64,000 nucleotides of DNA from Thiocapsa marina 5811. GTDB lineage: Bacteria > Pseudomonadota > Gammaproteobacteria > Chromatiales > Chromatiaceae. How positions within the stretch are numbered: the stretch's first letter is position 1; each line of letters starts with the position of its first letter. Where the stretch lies: contig NZ_AFWV01000002.1 of assembly GCF_000223985.1 (NCBI RefSeq), positions 258,501 through 322,500 on the forward strand. Direction: 5' to 3'. This document shows positions 44,111 through 54,807 of this stretch, piece after piece. The position numbers were made by a program, and so were the translations under genes. The notes under the pieces are model-generated. The model saw only the letters and a list, made by a program, of their open reading frames with translations. It was not told the origin of the DNA and did no database searches.

Positions 44111-46411
44111 TCAGCCGAGCAGATTCCGCAGGGTGTCGACGAGATTCGATTGGTCGAAATCGCCTTTCACGATATAGGCGTCGGCGCCGACCTGGATGCC
44201 CCGCTGTTTGTCCTCGCGGGTCTGACGCGAGGTGACGATGATGATGGGCGTGGAGCGGTATTTGTCGTTCTCGCGCAGCTTGGCGGTGAGTGAAAAGCCG
44301 TCCAGACCGGGCATCTCGACATCGGTGAGAACGGCGTCGAAGCGCCCGCCCACGGCCTTCTGCCAGCCGTCGAGGCCGTCTTCGGCCAGGGTGACGCGAT
44401 AGCCCGACGCCTCGAGGACCTCCTTCTCGATCTCGCGCGTGTTCAACGAGTCGTCCACCACCAGGACGTGCTGGCCCTGTTGTCCGTCATGCCGACGTGC
44501 CGAGTCCTTCACCGCTGCCTTGATCGCCTCGCCGCGCATACGTCGTGCCGCGTCCAGCAGGGCGGGGGCCTGGAGCAGGCTGACCAGCGCTTTGGTGCCG
44601 GTGACGACCACGCCGCCGACCAGTCCGCCGAGCGGACCCCGGCCGCGCATGTGCTCGGGCAGCGGCTTGAGGACCATGTCGCGCTCGTCGACGAGCTGAT
44701 CCACCACAAGCCCGAGTTTTGCCTGTCGTACCCCGATGATGACGACCAGGAGGGACTCCTCGTCGAGTCCGCGCCGCCCGTGCGCGGATGACTCGCTCGG
44801 TGCGGGCAGACCCAGGAGGTCGGCCAGGGGTATCAAGGGGACCAGCTCGTTGCGGAGCACGACCGCCGGGCGTCCGGCGACCTGAATCGTCTCGGAGCGG
44901 GAGGTGCGGATCAGCTCGGAGACGTGCGGGGCGGTCAACCCGAAGCAGTGCCCGGCCGCTTCGAGCAGCAGGATGCGCATCACCGCCAGGGAGAGCGGGA
45001 GCTTGAGCGTCAGGGTGGTTCCGGCGCCCGGTCGCGTGTTGATCGAGACCGAGCCTTGCATGTCGTCGGTAATGGCGCGCTTGACCACGTCCATCCCGAC
45101 ACCGCGTCCCGAGACCTCGGTGATGATTGCGCTGGTGCTGAAGCCGGGTTGGAAGATGAGGTCGGCGACCTGCTCGTCGGTGATCTCTCGGCCGGCACCG
45201 GTCTCGATCAGGCCCTTTTGGATTGCCTTCTCGAGGATGCGCGCGCGGTCGAGTCCGCGGCCGTCGTCGCTGATGGCGATCAGCACGGCGCCGCCTTCTT
45301 GACGCGCCGAGAGACTGATCTGCCCGAGCGCCGGCTTGCCGGCCGCCAGACGATCCGCGGCCGACTCGATACCGTGGTCGATGGCGTTGCGCACCAGATG
45401 GACCAGCGCATCGCCGAGGTGGTCGACGATCTGGCGGTCGAGCTCGATCTCGCTGCCGCTCGTCTCGCACCGAATCTCCTTGCCGAGCGAGCGCCCGAGC
45501 TCGCGCGCGACCCGGGCGATCGGGTCCAGGACCGTGCCGAGAGGCAGCATCCGCATGCCGAGTGCCCGGTCGTTGAGCTCGCCGGTCAGCCGCTCTTGAT
45601 CGAGTGTCAGGTCGCGCAGATCGAGCGTGAACCGATGCAGTGCGCGGGCAAGCTCCGCCGACGTGCTCCCCGTTTCGGCAACGCTCCGTGCAGCCACCGC
45701 TCCGGCCGCGGCGTCGAGCAGGCGCGCCTCGCTCAGTGCGTGACGCAGCCGCGCCTGGTTGGAGACCATCTCGCCCATCAGTTTGACCAGGGCGTCGAGC
45801 TTGTCCATCCGCACGCGCACGCTCTCGGGTGCACGGATGCCGGTCGCGGCCTCGGGGCCTGTCGGCTGCGGGAGCTGCGGCGTCGGGTCCGGTGCCGACA
45901 CGGGAGGCGCGGGCGGTCCGGCCGGTATGTCGCCTCGGGTCGAGCACGGCGTTGCGTGCGCATCGGCGGCGGCCGACCGGTCTGCAGCCGATATCGGGCC
46001 CGGCTCGGACCAATCGCCTGCGGCGGCCCGGGTCAGACGCTCGCACAGGGCTTGATCCGGTGGCCCGGAGGCCGCGCCGGCGCCGGAGGCGGCGACCTCT
46101 TCGATCATTGCCCCGATCCCGTCGACGGCGCGCATCAGGAGTGCGGCGAGTGCCGGGTCGGGCTGGATCTTGCCTTCGCGCAAGACACCGAGCACGTCTT
46201 CGAGATGGTGGGCGGTCTCGGCGATGCTCGCGAGCTTGAGCATGCGCGAGGATCCCTTGATGGTGTGGGCGGATCGGAAGAGGGCGTCGATGCCGTCTCG
46301 GTCGCCCGCGCCCGCCGTCCCGAGCGTGGCGAGTCCGGTCTCGAGCCGGGCGATATGCTCGCGCGCCTCGTCGACGAAACGACCGATGAATTTGGTGATG
46401 TCGAGCGCCAC
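44111..46411 (-). CDS. cheA: Hybrid CheA-type histidine kinase with C-terminal receiver
   Basis: 766 residues. The Hpt domain has the phosphorylated His49 in SAHTIKGSS. After a Pro/Ala-rich linker come the dimerisation region (about 200-300), the HATPase (LVRNAIDHGIE, DDGRGLD, GRGVGMDVVK), a CheW-like regulatory domain (about 490-620) and a REC domain (about 640-762; VLVVDDSLN, LTDVEMPGLDG). It has a single Hpt, no CheY-binding P2 and a fused REC, like WspE, so the system likely serves something other than flagellar control. Confidence 0.92.
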   Translation of the reverse strand: MALDITKFIGRFVDEAREHIARLETGLATLGTAGAGDRDGIDALFRSAHTIKGSSRMLKLASIAETAHHLEDVLGVLREGKIQPDPALAALLMRAVDGIGAMIEEVAASGAGAASGPPDQALCERLTRAAAGDWSEPGPISAADRSAAADAHATPCSTRGDIPAGPPAPPVSAPDPTPQLPQPTGPEAATGIRAPESVRVRMDKLDALVKLMGEMVSNQARLRHALSEARLLDAAAGAVAARSVAETGSTSAELARALHRFTLDLRDLTLDQERLTGELNDRALGMRMLPLGTVLDPIARVARELGRSLGKEIRCETSGSEIELDRQIVDHLGDALVHLVRNAIDHGIESAADRLAAGKPALGQISLSARQEGGAVLIAISDDGRGLDRARILEKAIQKGLIETGAGREITDEQVADLIFQPGFSTSAIITEVSGRGVGMDVVKRAITDDMQGSVSINTRPGAGTTLTLKLPLSLAVMRILLLEAAGHCFGLTAPHVSELIRTSRSETIQVAGRPAVVLRNELVPLIPLADLLGLPAPSESSAHGRRGLDEESLLVVIIGVRQAKLGLVVDQLVDERDMVLKPLPEHMRGRGPLGGLVGGVVVTGTKALVSLLQAPALLDAARRMRGEAIKAAVKDSARRHDGQQGQHVLVVDDSLNTREIEKEVLEASGYRVTLAEDGLDGWQKAVGGRFDAVLTDVEMPGLDGFSLTAKLRENDKYRSTPIIIVTSRQTREDKQRGIQVGADAYIVKGDFDQSNLVDTLRNLLG

Positions 46412-46421
46412 GAGGCGTGTC

Positions 46422-47933
46422 TCAGGCCGCGGCGTCGGCCAGACGGGCCAGGCGCGTCTCGCACAGGAAACGCAGATCCTTCACCGACAGGAGCGAGGGC
46501 AGTGCGCCCGCGCGCTGCATCGCGAGCGTCTCGTTCTGCAGCTGGCGCAGCACGATCCGGTATTCCCGCTCTGCCGCGCCGGTCTCGCCGCGCTGGCGAT
46601 AGGTCTCGGCGAGCTGGTAATGGGCCCGCCAGCAGCTCGGCGTGTCGTAGACCACCCGACGCAAGGCGTTGATCGCTCCCAGTGTGTCGCCGCGCAGACG
46701 TGCGCAGCGCCCGAGCAGAAGGAGCGCGTCCGAAGACCAGGGGTCTTGGGTCAGCACGCGCCGCGCGGCCGCTTCGGCGCCGGCCGTGTCGCCGCGCTCG
46801 AGCAGTAGATGGGCTTGGAGCGCGAGGTGCTCGGGCGCAGCCTCCTTGCGATCGCAGAGCGGGGCGAGATGCCGAAGCGCCTCCTCGAAACGTTCCGAAC
46901 GGGCCGAGGTCATGGCCTGCGCGTAACGTTCAGGATCGGCCGGGGTCCCGGACGGCACGATCGGTCCGGCCGTGTCCGGACGAGGGTCGATCGCGCCCGG
47001 ATCGCCTCGGTCGGTCGAGGCGGGCCGAGTCGATCCGGCTCGGAGATCACGGGCGCTCGCGGGCGTCGTGACCGCCGTGCCCGAGCGTGCGACGAATCCG
47101 CGGCTCGCGCGTCCCGGCGTGGGTTCGACGGGGGTTTTGTCGAACAGGAAGACGCCGTCCAGGTCACGCAGGCGCATCAGACCGAAGTCGTTGGCCAGCG
47201 TCTCCGAGGTGCCGACGATCAGATGCCCCCCTGGTTTGAGCAGGTCACGTAAACGCGTCATGACCGCCTTGCGGGTCGCCGGGTCGAAATAGATGGAGAC
47301 ATTGCGGAAGAAGATGATGTCTTGTCCCGGTATGGCCGTCGGGTAGGTCGGTGCCGCCAGGTTCCAGGAGACGAAATCGACCTGTCGCCGGATCGTCCCG
47401 TCGACGCGGCGATGCGTCCCGTCGACCCTGGAGAACCAGCGATCCCGCAGCTCGGCAGGCAGTGCCCGAAAGGCGAACGGCCCGTAAACCGCGGCGCGGG
47501 CGCGTTCCAGTGCTGCGTCGTCGACGTCCCCTGCGGTGATGCGGAACAGATGCTCCGAGAGCTCGCCGTAACGCTCGCGTAAGGCGATGGCAATCGAATA
47601 GGGCTCTTCTCCGGTGGAGCATCCCAAGGAGAGTATTCGGATCGGATTGCCCTTCGCGGCTTGTGCCATGCGCGCGGGCACGAGTCGCTCCACGAGCAGT
47701 TTCAGATGTGCCGGCTCGCGGTAGAAGTAGGTCTCGTTGACGGTCAGGAGACCGGTCAGACGACCGAGCTCGACCGGATCGGCAGCGGCGGATTGGAGAT
47801 AGGCCTCGATGGATCCCGCGGCGGTCGCACTCATCCTGCTCGCCAGGATGGAGCTGAGTCGCTCATCCGCGTCCGGGCCGAAGTGCAGTCCGAGCCGATC
47901 GTTGATAAAGGACTTGAACGAGCGGATCGGCAT
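46422..47933 (-). CDS. cheR: CheR-type MCP methyltransferase with TPR extension
   Basis: 503 residues. The CheR core shows NETYFYREPAHL, the SAM-binding LSLGCSTGEEPYSIAIAL and FFRNVSIYFDP (usual CRNVLIYF). Residues about 360-490 are TPR-like repeats, as in WspC. It methylates receptor glutamates to tune adaptation. Its start overlaps the cheB stop by one base, and cheA follows after 10 bp. Confidence 0.92.
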   Translation of the reverse strand: MPIRSFKSFINDRLGLHFGPDADERLSSILASRMSATAAGSIEAYLQSAAADPVELGRLTGLLTVNETYFYREPAHLKLLVERLVPARMAQAAKGNPIRILSLGCSTGEEPYSIAIALRERYGELSEHLFRITAGDVDDAALERARAAVYGPFAFRALPAELRDRWFSRVDGTHRRVDGTIRRQVDFVSWNLAAPTYPTAIPGQDIIFFRNVSIYFDPATRKAVMTRLRDLLKPGGHLIVGTSETLANDFGLMRLRDLDGVFLFDKTPVEPTPGRASRGFVARSGTAVTTPASARDLRAGSTRPASTDRGDPGAIDPRPDTAGPIVPSGTPADPERYAQAMTSARSERFEEALRHLAPLCDRKEAAPEHLALQAHLLLERGDTAGAEAAARRVLTQDPWSSDALLLLGRCARLRGDTLGAINALRRVVYDTPSCWRAHYQLAETYRQRGETGAAEREYRIVLRQLQNETLAMQRAGALPSLLSVKDLRFLCETRLARLADAAA

Positions 47934-49009
47934 CAGACGATCCCGCCGCCCTGCGCAGTGCGACGACCGGCCAGCATGCAGAGCTTGGCTGCGATGAGAT
48001 CGAGCGGCAGCGTCAGCTGCACGCCGCCGGCGAGGATCGCCTCGCGGTTCATGCCGAAGATGACCGAGGTGGCCTCGTCTTGGGCGATGGTCGTCCCGCC
48101 GGCCTTGGCGAGCGCGAGCATCCCTTGTGCGCCGTCGCGTCCCATCCCGGTGAGGATCACGCCCACGGCATCGCGCCCGACCTGCGCCGCGACGCTCGCC
48201 AGCAGCCGATCGCAGCTCGGGCGATACATGTCGGTCTCCACGCGTTGCTCCAAGCGGATACGCCGTCCGGCACCCAGCGTCATGTGGGTGATCGAATCGG
48301 CGAGATAGATCTGCCCCGGCACGAGTGCCTCGCCCTCGACGGGGATCTTCACGGGCAGCGCGCAGAGGTGGCTCAACCAGTCGGCCATTGCCCCGGCGAA
48401 GCCATCGGAGATGTGCTGGGCGATCAAGACCGGGGCCGCAAAGTCTGCGGGGAGGTCCGGTAGGATGCGAGCGAGGGCCTGAGGTCCGCCGGTCGAGGAG
48501 GCGATGGCCACGACCGGCGAGCCGCGGCGGCTCGGCTCGGTGGGTGTGCGCGCGTCAAGGTGAGCGGGGGGCGATGGATCTTCGGGTCCGAATTTGACCG
48601 TGAGTGCGCCATTGCGGCGGATATGGCGGATGACCGGAATCCGCGCCAGGATGCGCAGGCGCATCGCCAGTCCCGGCCCCTCGTCGAAGGCGGGCTTGCG
48701 CGCGGCCTCGAGCGCGCCCCGGGCGACCGCGGCGATCGCATTGCGGGCGTCGGCCAGGTCGGAGAGGACCAGGATGGGCACGGCATGGCGGGACATGATC
48801 TCCTCGATTGCCTGCATCCCGTCCATTTCGGGCATCTGAAGGTCCATGGTGACGATATCCGGCTTGAGCGCCAGGGTCTTTTCGACCGCCTCTCGACCAT
48901 CGGCGGCTTCGCCGCAGACGATGAGCCCCGGCGCCGCTTCGATCAGCGCCCGGATCAGGCTCCTCGCAGAGCGGCTGTCGTCGACCACCAAGACCCGTAC
49001 CGGTTGCAT
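47933..49009 (-). CDS. cheB: CheB-type receptor methylesterase with receiver domain
   Basis: 358 residues. The REC domain (VLVVDDSRSARSLI, phospho-Asp in IVTMDLQMPEMDG) is joined to the methylesterase domain. The catalytic triad region is visible: Ser in IASSTGGPQA, His in AQHISDGFAGAM and Asp in GMGRDGAQGM. It opposes CheR. It overlaps cheR by 1 nt and follows the MCP gene by 14 bp. Confidence 0.94.
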   Translation of the reverse strand: MQPVRVLVVDDSRSARSLIRALIEAAPGLIVCGEAADGREAVEKTLALKPDIVTMDLQMPEMDGMQAIEEIMSRHAVPILVLSDLADARNAIAAVARGALEAARKPAFDEGPGLAMRLRILARIPVIRHIRRNGALTVKFGPEDPSPPAHLDARTPTEPSRRGSPVVAIASSTGGPQALARILPDLPADFAAPVLIAQHISDGFAGAMADWLSHLCALPVKIPVEGEALVPGQIYLADSITHMTLGAGRRIRLEQRVETDMYRPSCDRLLASVAAQVGRDAVGVILTGMGRDGAQGMLALAKAGGTTIAQDEATSVIFGMNREAILAGGVQLTLPLDLIAAKLCMLAGRRTAQGGGIV

Positions 49010-49023
49010 CCATGGCTCCGTCG

Positions 49024-50976
49024 TCAGGACAGGCTCGATTCGCCGGGCGCGGCGGACGTCGCGTGTGTTTCGTTAAGCACGAACTGATCCAGACGCGATT
49101 GCAGGGCACTCGAGAGCTCGCTCATGTCGCGCGCGATGTCGGCGATTTGGCGCACTGCGCCGGCGGTCTCGGAGCTGGCGGCGACGATCTCGCGCAAGGC
49201 GATCACCACCTGACTGCTGGCGGTGCGCTGTTGTTGGGTCGAGAGACTGATCTGCTGGGCCGAGGTCGAGGTCTCGCTCGCGGCCTCGACGATGGCCTGA
49301 AGGATGTCGGCCGTGCCGGCCGAGTCCGCGATCCCCTGCTGGATCCCGGTGGAGCCCTTTTCCGAGCTGATCACGAGCCGGTTGATCGACTCTTGGATCT
49401 CGGCGACCTTGCCGGTGATCTCTCCGGTGGATGCGGTCACCGAGTCGGCGAGTCGACGGATCTCGGCGGCGACGACACCGAAGCGTTTTCCCGCCTCGCC
49501 TGCGGAGGATGCCTCCAGGGCCGCGTTGAAGGCGATCAGCTTGGTCTGATCCGCGACCGTATCGATGATCTGCATGATCTTGGAGATCTCCTTGGAGCGG
49601 GTGCCGAGCTCCAGGATCTCGTTCAGCGCGGTCTGATTGTCCTCGCCGATCCGTCGCATCTTCTCGACCAGGTGCTGCATGGCATCGGAGCCGCGCAGGC
49701 TGTCGTCGTAGGTCCGGCCGGCGATGGCGACGACGGACTCGGAATACTCCGCGATGTGGGTCGAGGAGGCGGAGAGCTCTTCCATCGTCGAGGTGATCTC
49801 GGCCACCGAGGCCGACATCTGACTGGATGTCGCGGCCTGTCCGTCGATCGCCTGCGCGATCTCGCGCGATGCCGCGTGGACCGAAAAGGCGCTGGTCTCG
49901 ACGCCCGTGACCAAGGCGTTGAGGTGCCCGCGCATCCCGTCGAGCGCGCGGGCAAGATCGGCCAGCTCGTCGTTGCCGTCGATCGCCTCGCCACTGCTCA
50001 GATCGCCGTTGGTCACACGATCGATCTCGTCGGCCAGACGGCGGATCCGTTTGGTGATCGCATGGGCAGTGATCAGCGAGATGCCGATACTGAAGAATGC
50101 GACCAGCACGCCGATGATCATGGCCTGCATACGCGTCTTGTCGAGGACTGCGACGTACGGGGTGCGATCCATCGCTACCTCGAGGACGCCGAACGGCTTG
50201 CCCGAATAGTCCGGAACCATCTCCGCATAGGCCGCGAACGGAGTCGTTTCGCTGTCGATCTCGGCAATCTGGGGCTCGCCTGCAAAGGCTGCCCTCAACG
50301 CATCCGGACCCAGGAAGGGCTGGCCTGCATGGGTACTTGCAAAGGTCTCGACCTCGCCGTCGCGTAGGATATACAGGGCGGCCTCGACGCCGTAGTTTGC
50401 CTTGAAGTCGTCGAAGAAGGGTTGGCCGAACGACATGCCGAATTCCACCGAGCCGAGGTGGCGCCCTGCCTGGAGGATCGGCACCACGCCGCGGGCGCCG
50501 AGACCCGCAACACCGACCTCCAACCCGCGGTGAGGCTCGCGATCGCGGTTGGTATCCACCACCGACTGGCGGAAGCTCGACAGGTCGTCGCCGAACTTCT
50601 CCAGCATGTGCAGTCGCAGGAAAGACATCGCCGGCGCGGTATGAAATTGGAACTGAACCGCGCCGAAGTCGCGCGCGAGGGCCTCGAACGGCGGGTGGAA
50701 TTGCTCCACGAGCCAGTCGCGATCGCCCGCGGCGAAGCGCGTCTGGACCTCCGGCATCTCGGCGACCAGGACGCCGAGTGCCTCCGCCAGGCCGACCTCC
50801 TCGCGGATCTGCGTCTGGACCATCGCCGCGAGCTGGCGCAGCTCGGACTCTTCGGCCGTGCGGCTAACGGTCTTGAGATTGTGAAGACTCACCAGCGTGA
50901 GCGTGGTGATGGCCAGGATGATCGCGGCGCCGATCACGAGGAGGATGTTGGCCCACAGGCGGATTTGCTTGAACAT
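49024..50976 (-). CDS. Methyl-accepting chemotaxis protein with dCache_3-like periplasmic sensor
   Basis: 650 residues from ATG 50976. TM1 is at about 9-29 and TM2 at about 284-304, enclosing a roughly 250-residue periplasmic domain. This carries FHTAPAMSFLRLH, GDDLSSFRQSVV and GLEVGVAGLGARGVVPI, as in double-Cache type 3 sensors. HAMP follows (about 305-360), then the signalling hairpin with tip DQTKLIAFNAALEASSAGEA. There is no CheR-tethering pentapeptide at the C-terminus. It is the first gene of the operon and supplies its input signal; the ligand is unknown. Divergent from malQ. Confidence 0.92.
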   Translation of the reverse strand: MFKQIRLWANILLVIGAAIILAITTLTLVSLHNLKTVSRTAEESELRQLAAMVQTQIREEVGLAEALGVLVAEMPEVQTRFAAGDRDWLVEQFHPPFEALARDFGAVQFQFHTAPAMSFLRLHMLEKFGDDLSSFRQSVVDTNRDREPHRGLEVGVAGLGARGVVPILQAGRHLGSVEFGMSFGQPFFDDFKANYGVEAALYILRDGEVETFASTHAGQPFLGPDALRAAFAGEPQIAEIDSETTPFAAYAEMVPDYSGKPFGVLEVAMDRTPYVAVLDKTRMQAMIIGVLVAFFSIGISLITAHAITKRIRRLADEIDRVTNGDLSSGEAIDGNDELADLARALDGMRGHLNALVTGVETSAFSVHAASREIAQAIDGQAATSSQMSASVAEITSTMEELSASSTHIAEYSESVVAIAGRTYDDSLRGSDAMQHLVEKMRRIGEDNQTALNEILELGTRSKEISKIMQIIDTVADQTKLIAFNAALEASSAGEAGKRFGVVAAEIRRLADSVTASTGEITGKVAEIQESINRLVISSEKGSTGIQQGIADSAGTADILQAIVEAASETSTSAQQISLSTQQQRTASSQVVIALREIVAASSETAGAVRQIADIARDMSELSSALQSRLDQFVLNETHATSAAPGESSLS

Positions 50977-51160
50977 CTGGACGCGTCTCTCGTGTGGAAG
51001 CAGGCGCCCGACGTCGGTCCGCCGCGGTAAATACGCAGAGAGTTTAGCTGAATTCAAATCGGCGACAGTGAGAACCTGCGAACAATCCGGCGCGGCTTTT
51101 CGTCCGCGCTTTGGGTAGACTCGCGAGTTTTATCCCTCGCCCAGACTTTGGAGTCACGGC

Positions 51161-52669
<1,509 letters not shown>

Positions 52670-52735
52670 AACGGCATGCCTGCCCCGAAGGTTGCGCTGA
52701 CGATGGGACGCGCAACAACTGCCGGCTGAGCTGCG

Positions 52736-52851
52736 CGCGGTTTAGATGTCCATAAGCTTTCGAATCTAAACCGCGTCAGCTCCCACGTTCGTTGTTGCGG
52801 CCGTCGTCGATTCAACTCACGAAGCAGGCATGCCGCCCCGGACGCGGTTCA
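52736..52851. repeat. Dispersed TAAACCGCG-ended repeat, copy 5, with hairpin
   Basis: CGCGGTTTAGA (52736-52746) and TCTAAACCGCG (52765-52775) form a perfect 11-bp inverted repeat able to fold into a hairpin between two convergent genes. A second unit runs from TCTAAACCGCG to GGACGCGGTTCA at 52851. Its last TCA is the complement of the TGA stop of the DsrC-family gene. Confidence 0.72.
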
Positions 52852-53190
52852 GCAGGAATGGCAGTAATATCGCGGCAACCCGGCAAGACGACAGGCCTGC
52901 TTGCAGCCTCCGTTCGGAAAGAGCCCTTCCAGATGCTTGCGCGAGCAGGGCGTATGGGGTGAAACATGCGCGCCGACGGTCTTGATGATGACCTTCGGGG
53001 AGGGGGGCATCTCGTGGGTTGCGTAATACTCGCGAAGGAAATTGATGACCGCCCAATGACATTCGGTCAAGCTCAGACCTTCCTCTTCGGCCAAGGCCGT
53101 CGCGACCGACGGCTCCCAATCGTCGAAATAGGCCAAATGGCCCTGCTTGTTGACCTCGAGCTGCCGTCCGGCGATCTGCATGGCTGACAT
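52849..53190 (-). CDS. DsrC/TusE-family sulfur-relay protein with unusual cysteine-rich C-terminus
   Basis: 113 residues from ATG 53190. DsrC-family features are present: VNKQGHLAYFDDWEPSVA, the helix LTECHWAVINFLREYY, KVIIKTVG and the arm LFPNGGCKQACRLAGLP. In classical DsrC the arm ends with two cysteines, the last penultimate. Here it ends ACRLAGLPRYYCHSC, with cysteines 10 and 13 residues after the first instead of 11, and additional ones before it (TPCSRK, GGC). It probably carries sulfur like DsrC or its paralogues, but the altered spacing argues against canonical DsrC. No dsr genes are next to it. Confidence 0.82.
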   Translation of the reverse strand: MSAMQIAGRQLEVNKQGHLAYFDDWEPSVATALAEEEGLSLTECHWAVINFLREYYATHEMPPSPKVIIKTVGAHVSPHTPCSRKHLEGLFPNGGCKQACRLAGLPRYYCHSC

Positions 53191-53392
53191 CGCGTGCTCC
53201 TCCACCCCGCGGGTGGTCTGATACTGCTTTGGTGGTTTTATGCCTGTCCGATGGCTTTTGGTCCGTGTTCGGGGTCGTGTCGGAGGTGTAGCCTGCCCGA
53301 CTAGACAATTGTCAATGCAATTTCCGCTAATCATGGACCGAAATCCGGCAGATGCAACCGGATCCAGATCAACGGGAGGCCGAATTTCGATG

Positions 53393-53440
53393 TAAACCGC
53401 GCCGGGCAGGGTATGCGATCGCCTGAATCGATCGCGGACG
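53393..53440. repeat. Partial dispersed TAAACCGCG-type repeat, copy 6
   Basis: Begins TAAACCGCGCCGGGCAGGGT and continues ATGCGATCG, matching the start of copy 8 (CGGTATGCGA). It then diverges. It lies downstream of the DegQ-like gene. Confidence 0.5.
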
Positions 53441-53445
53441 GTCGG

Positions 53446-54807
53446 TCAGCGCCGGGCCAGAACGACCAAATCATCGCCGCGCTGGACGCGCAGGCTCAGG
53501 ATGTCTCCGGTTTGGTGCAGGACCTCTGCAACGTCGCGCAGGCTCGCGACGCGTTGGCCGTTGACTTGGAGCAGGCGATCGCCCTCGCGTAGACCGGCGT
53601 TCCATGCCGGGCTGCCGGGCTCGACCGTGCCGACAGGCAGTGCCGGAATGCCGCTCCGACGATCGAGCTCGCCGAGCAAGGCACCCCTCAACCCGGGCGC
53701 GAGACGACGCCCCTCGACGAAGGCCTCGTAGGGGTCCGCGATGGTTCCTTTGATTCGACGGGTCTTACCCTCGCGCGAGATCTCGAGCTCGACGCGTGCG
53801 CCGACGCGCAACAGACCGAATCGGTTGCGCAGATCGTCGGCCCCTCGGACCGAGGCTCCGTTGAGCGCAAGGATGACGTCGCCTTCCCGGAGGCCGGCCG
53901 CCGCGGCGGCCGAGTCGGGCTCCACCGCGTTGACCACGGCCCCGTCGCGTCCCGCGATGCCGAGTACGGCCGCGAGCTCGGGCGTGAGGTCCTGTATGGC
54001 AACGCCGAAGAGACCTCGGCGAACCGACCCGTGCTCCACGAGCTGCGCCATGATGGCCCTCGCCATGTTCGCCGGGATGGCGAAACCGATCCCGATATTT
54101 CCGCCGCCCGGTGCGAGAATCGCCGTATTGACGCCGACCAGCTCACCGCGCAGGTTCACCAGCGGACCGCCGGAGTTGCCGGGATTGATGGAGGCGTCGG
54201 TCTGGATGAAGCTCTCGTAGCCCTCGATGCCGAGACCCGAGCGGCCGAGTCCGCTGACGATGCCGGAGGTGACCGTCTGGCTCAGACCGAAGGGGTTGCC
54301 GATCGCGACGACGAAGTCGCCCACCCTGAGCGCATCGGAGTTCACCACCGGCAAGGCGACCAGCTCCTCGGCCGGGATGCGCAGGACCGCGATGTCGGTC
54401 TCGGGATCCGCACCGACCAGCTCGGCAACCAGCGTTCGAGCGTCGTGCAGGGTCACGCGGATCTCGCTTGCCTTGGCGATGACATGGTGGTTTGTCAGGA
54501 CCAGACCGCGCTCGGCATCGACGATGGTCCCCGAGCCCAGGCTGTTCTCCTCGCGATGCCGATGTTCGGGCGGGATCGCGAAGAAGCGCCGGAACAAGGG
54601 GTCGCGCATCAACGGATGCTCGGCCGCTTCGATGCGGGTGACGGTGGAGATGTTGACCACGGCCGGCACGGCCTGCTCGAGCATGGGGGCGAGGCTCGGT
54701 AAGGGCTGGTCCGCGACCTGGAGAGGCAGAGCCGCGCCGGCGCTGCCGGTGCCGCCGGAGAAGGCGAGCAAGATCCAGCATAGACGGATCGAGACGGAGA
54801 AACGCAT
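53446..54807 (-). CDS. Deg-type periplasmic serine protease (DegQ/DegS-like) with two PDZ domains
   Basis: 453 residues from ATG 54807 with a signal peptide (IRLCWILLAFSGGTGSAGA). The trypsin-like domain has His in TNHHVIAK, Asp in DPETDIAVLR and Ser in INPGNSGGP. Two PDZ domains follow (about 265-350 and 365-450). It degrades or refolds damaged envelope proteins. The longer upstream frame adds no sensible N-terminus. DegP, DegQ and DegS cannot be told apart for certain; two PDZ domains exclude DegS. Confidence 0.92.
   Translation of the reverse strand: MRFSVSIRLCWILLAFSGGTGSAGAALPLQVADQPLPSLAPMLEQAVPAVVNISTVTRIEAAEHPLMRDPLFRRFFAIPPEHRHREENSLGSGTIVDAERGLVLTNHHVIAKASEIRVTLHDARTLVAELVGADPETDIAVLRIPAEELVALPVVNSDALRVGDFVVAIGNPFGLSQTVTSGIVSGLGRSGLGIEGYESFIQTDASINPGNSGGPLVNLRGELVGVNTAILAPGGGNIGIGFAIPANMARAIMAQLVEHGSVRRGLFGVAIQDLTPELAAVLGIAGRDGAVVNAVEPDSAAAAAGLREGDVILALNGASVRGADDLRNRFGLLRVGARVELEISREGKTRRIKGTIADPYEAFVEGRRLAPGLRGALLGELDRRSGIPALPVGTVEPGSPAWNAGLREGDRLLQVNGQRVASLRDVAEVLHQTGDILSLRVQRGDDLVVLARR

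Noticed and set aside
44924-46672. 582-codon plus-strand frame over cheA
   Set aside because: Antisense artefact of GC-rich codons; cheA motifs on the minus strand are complete.
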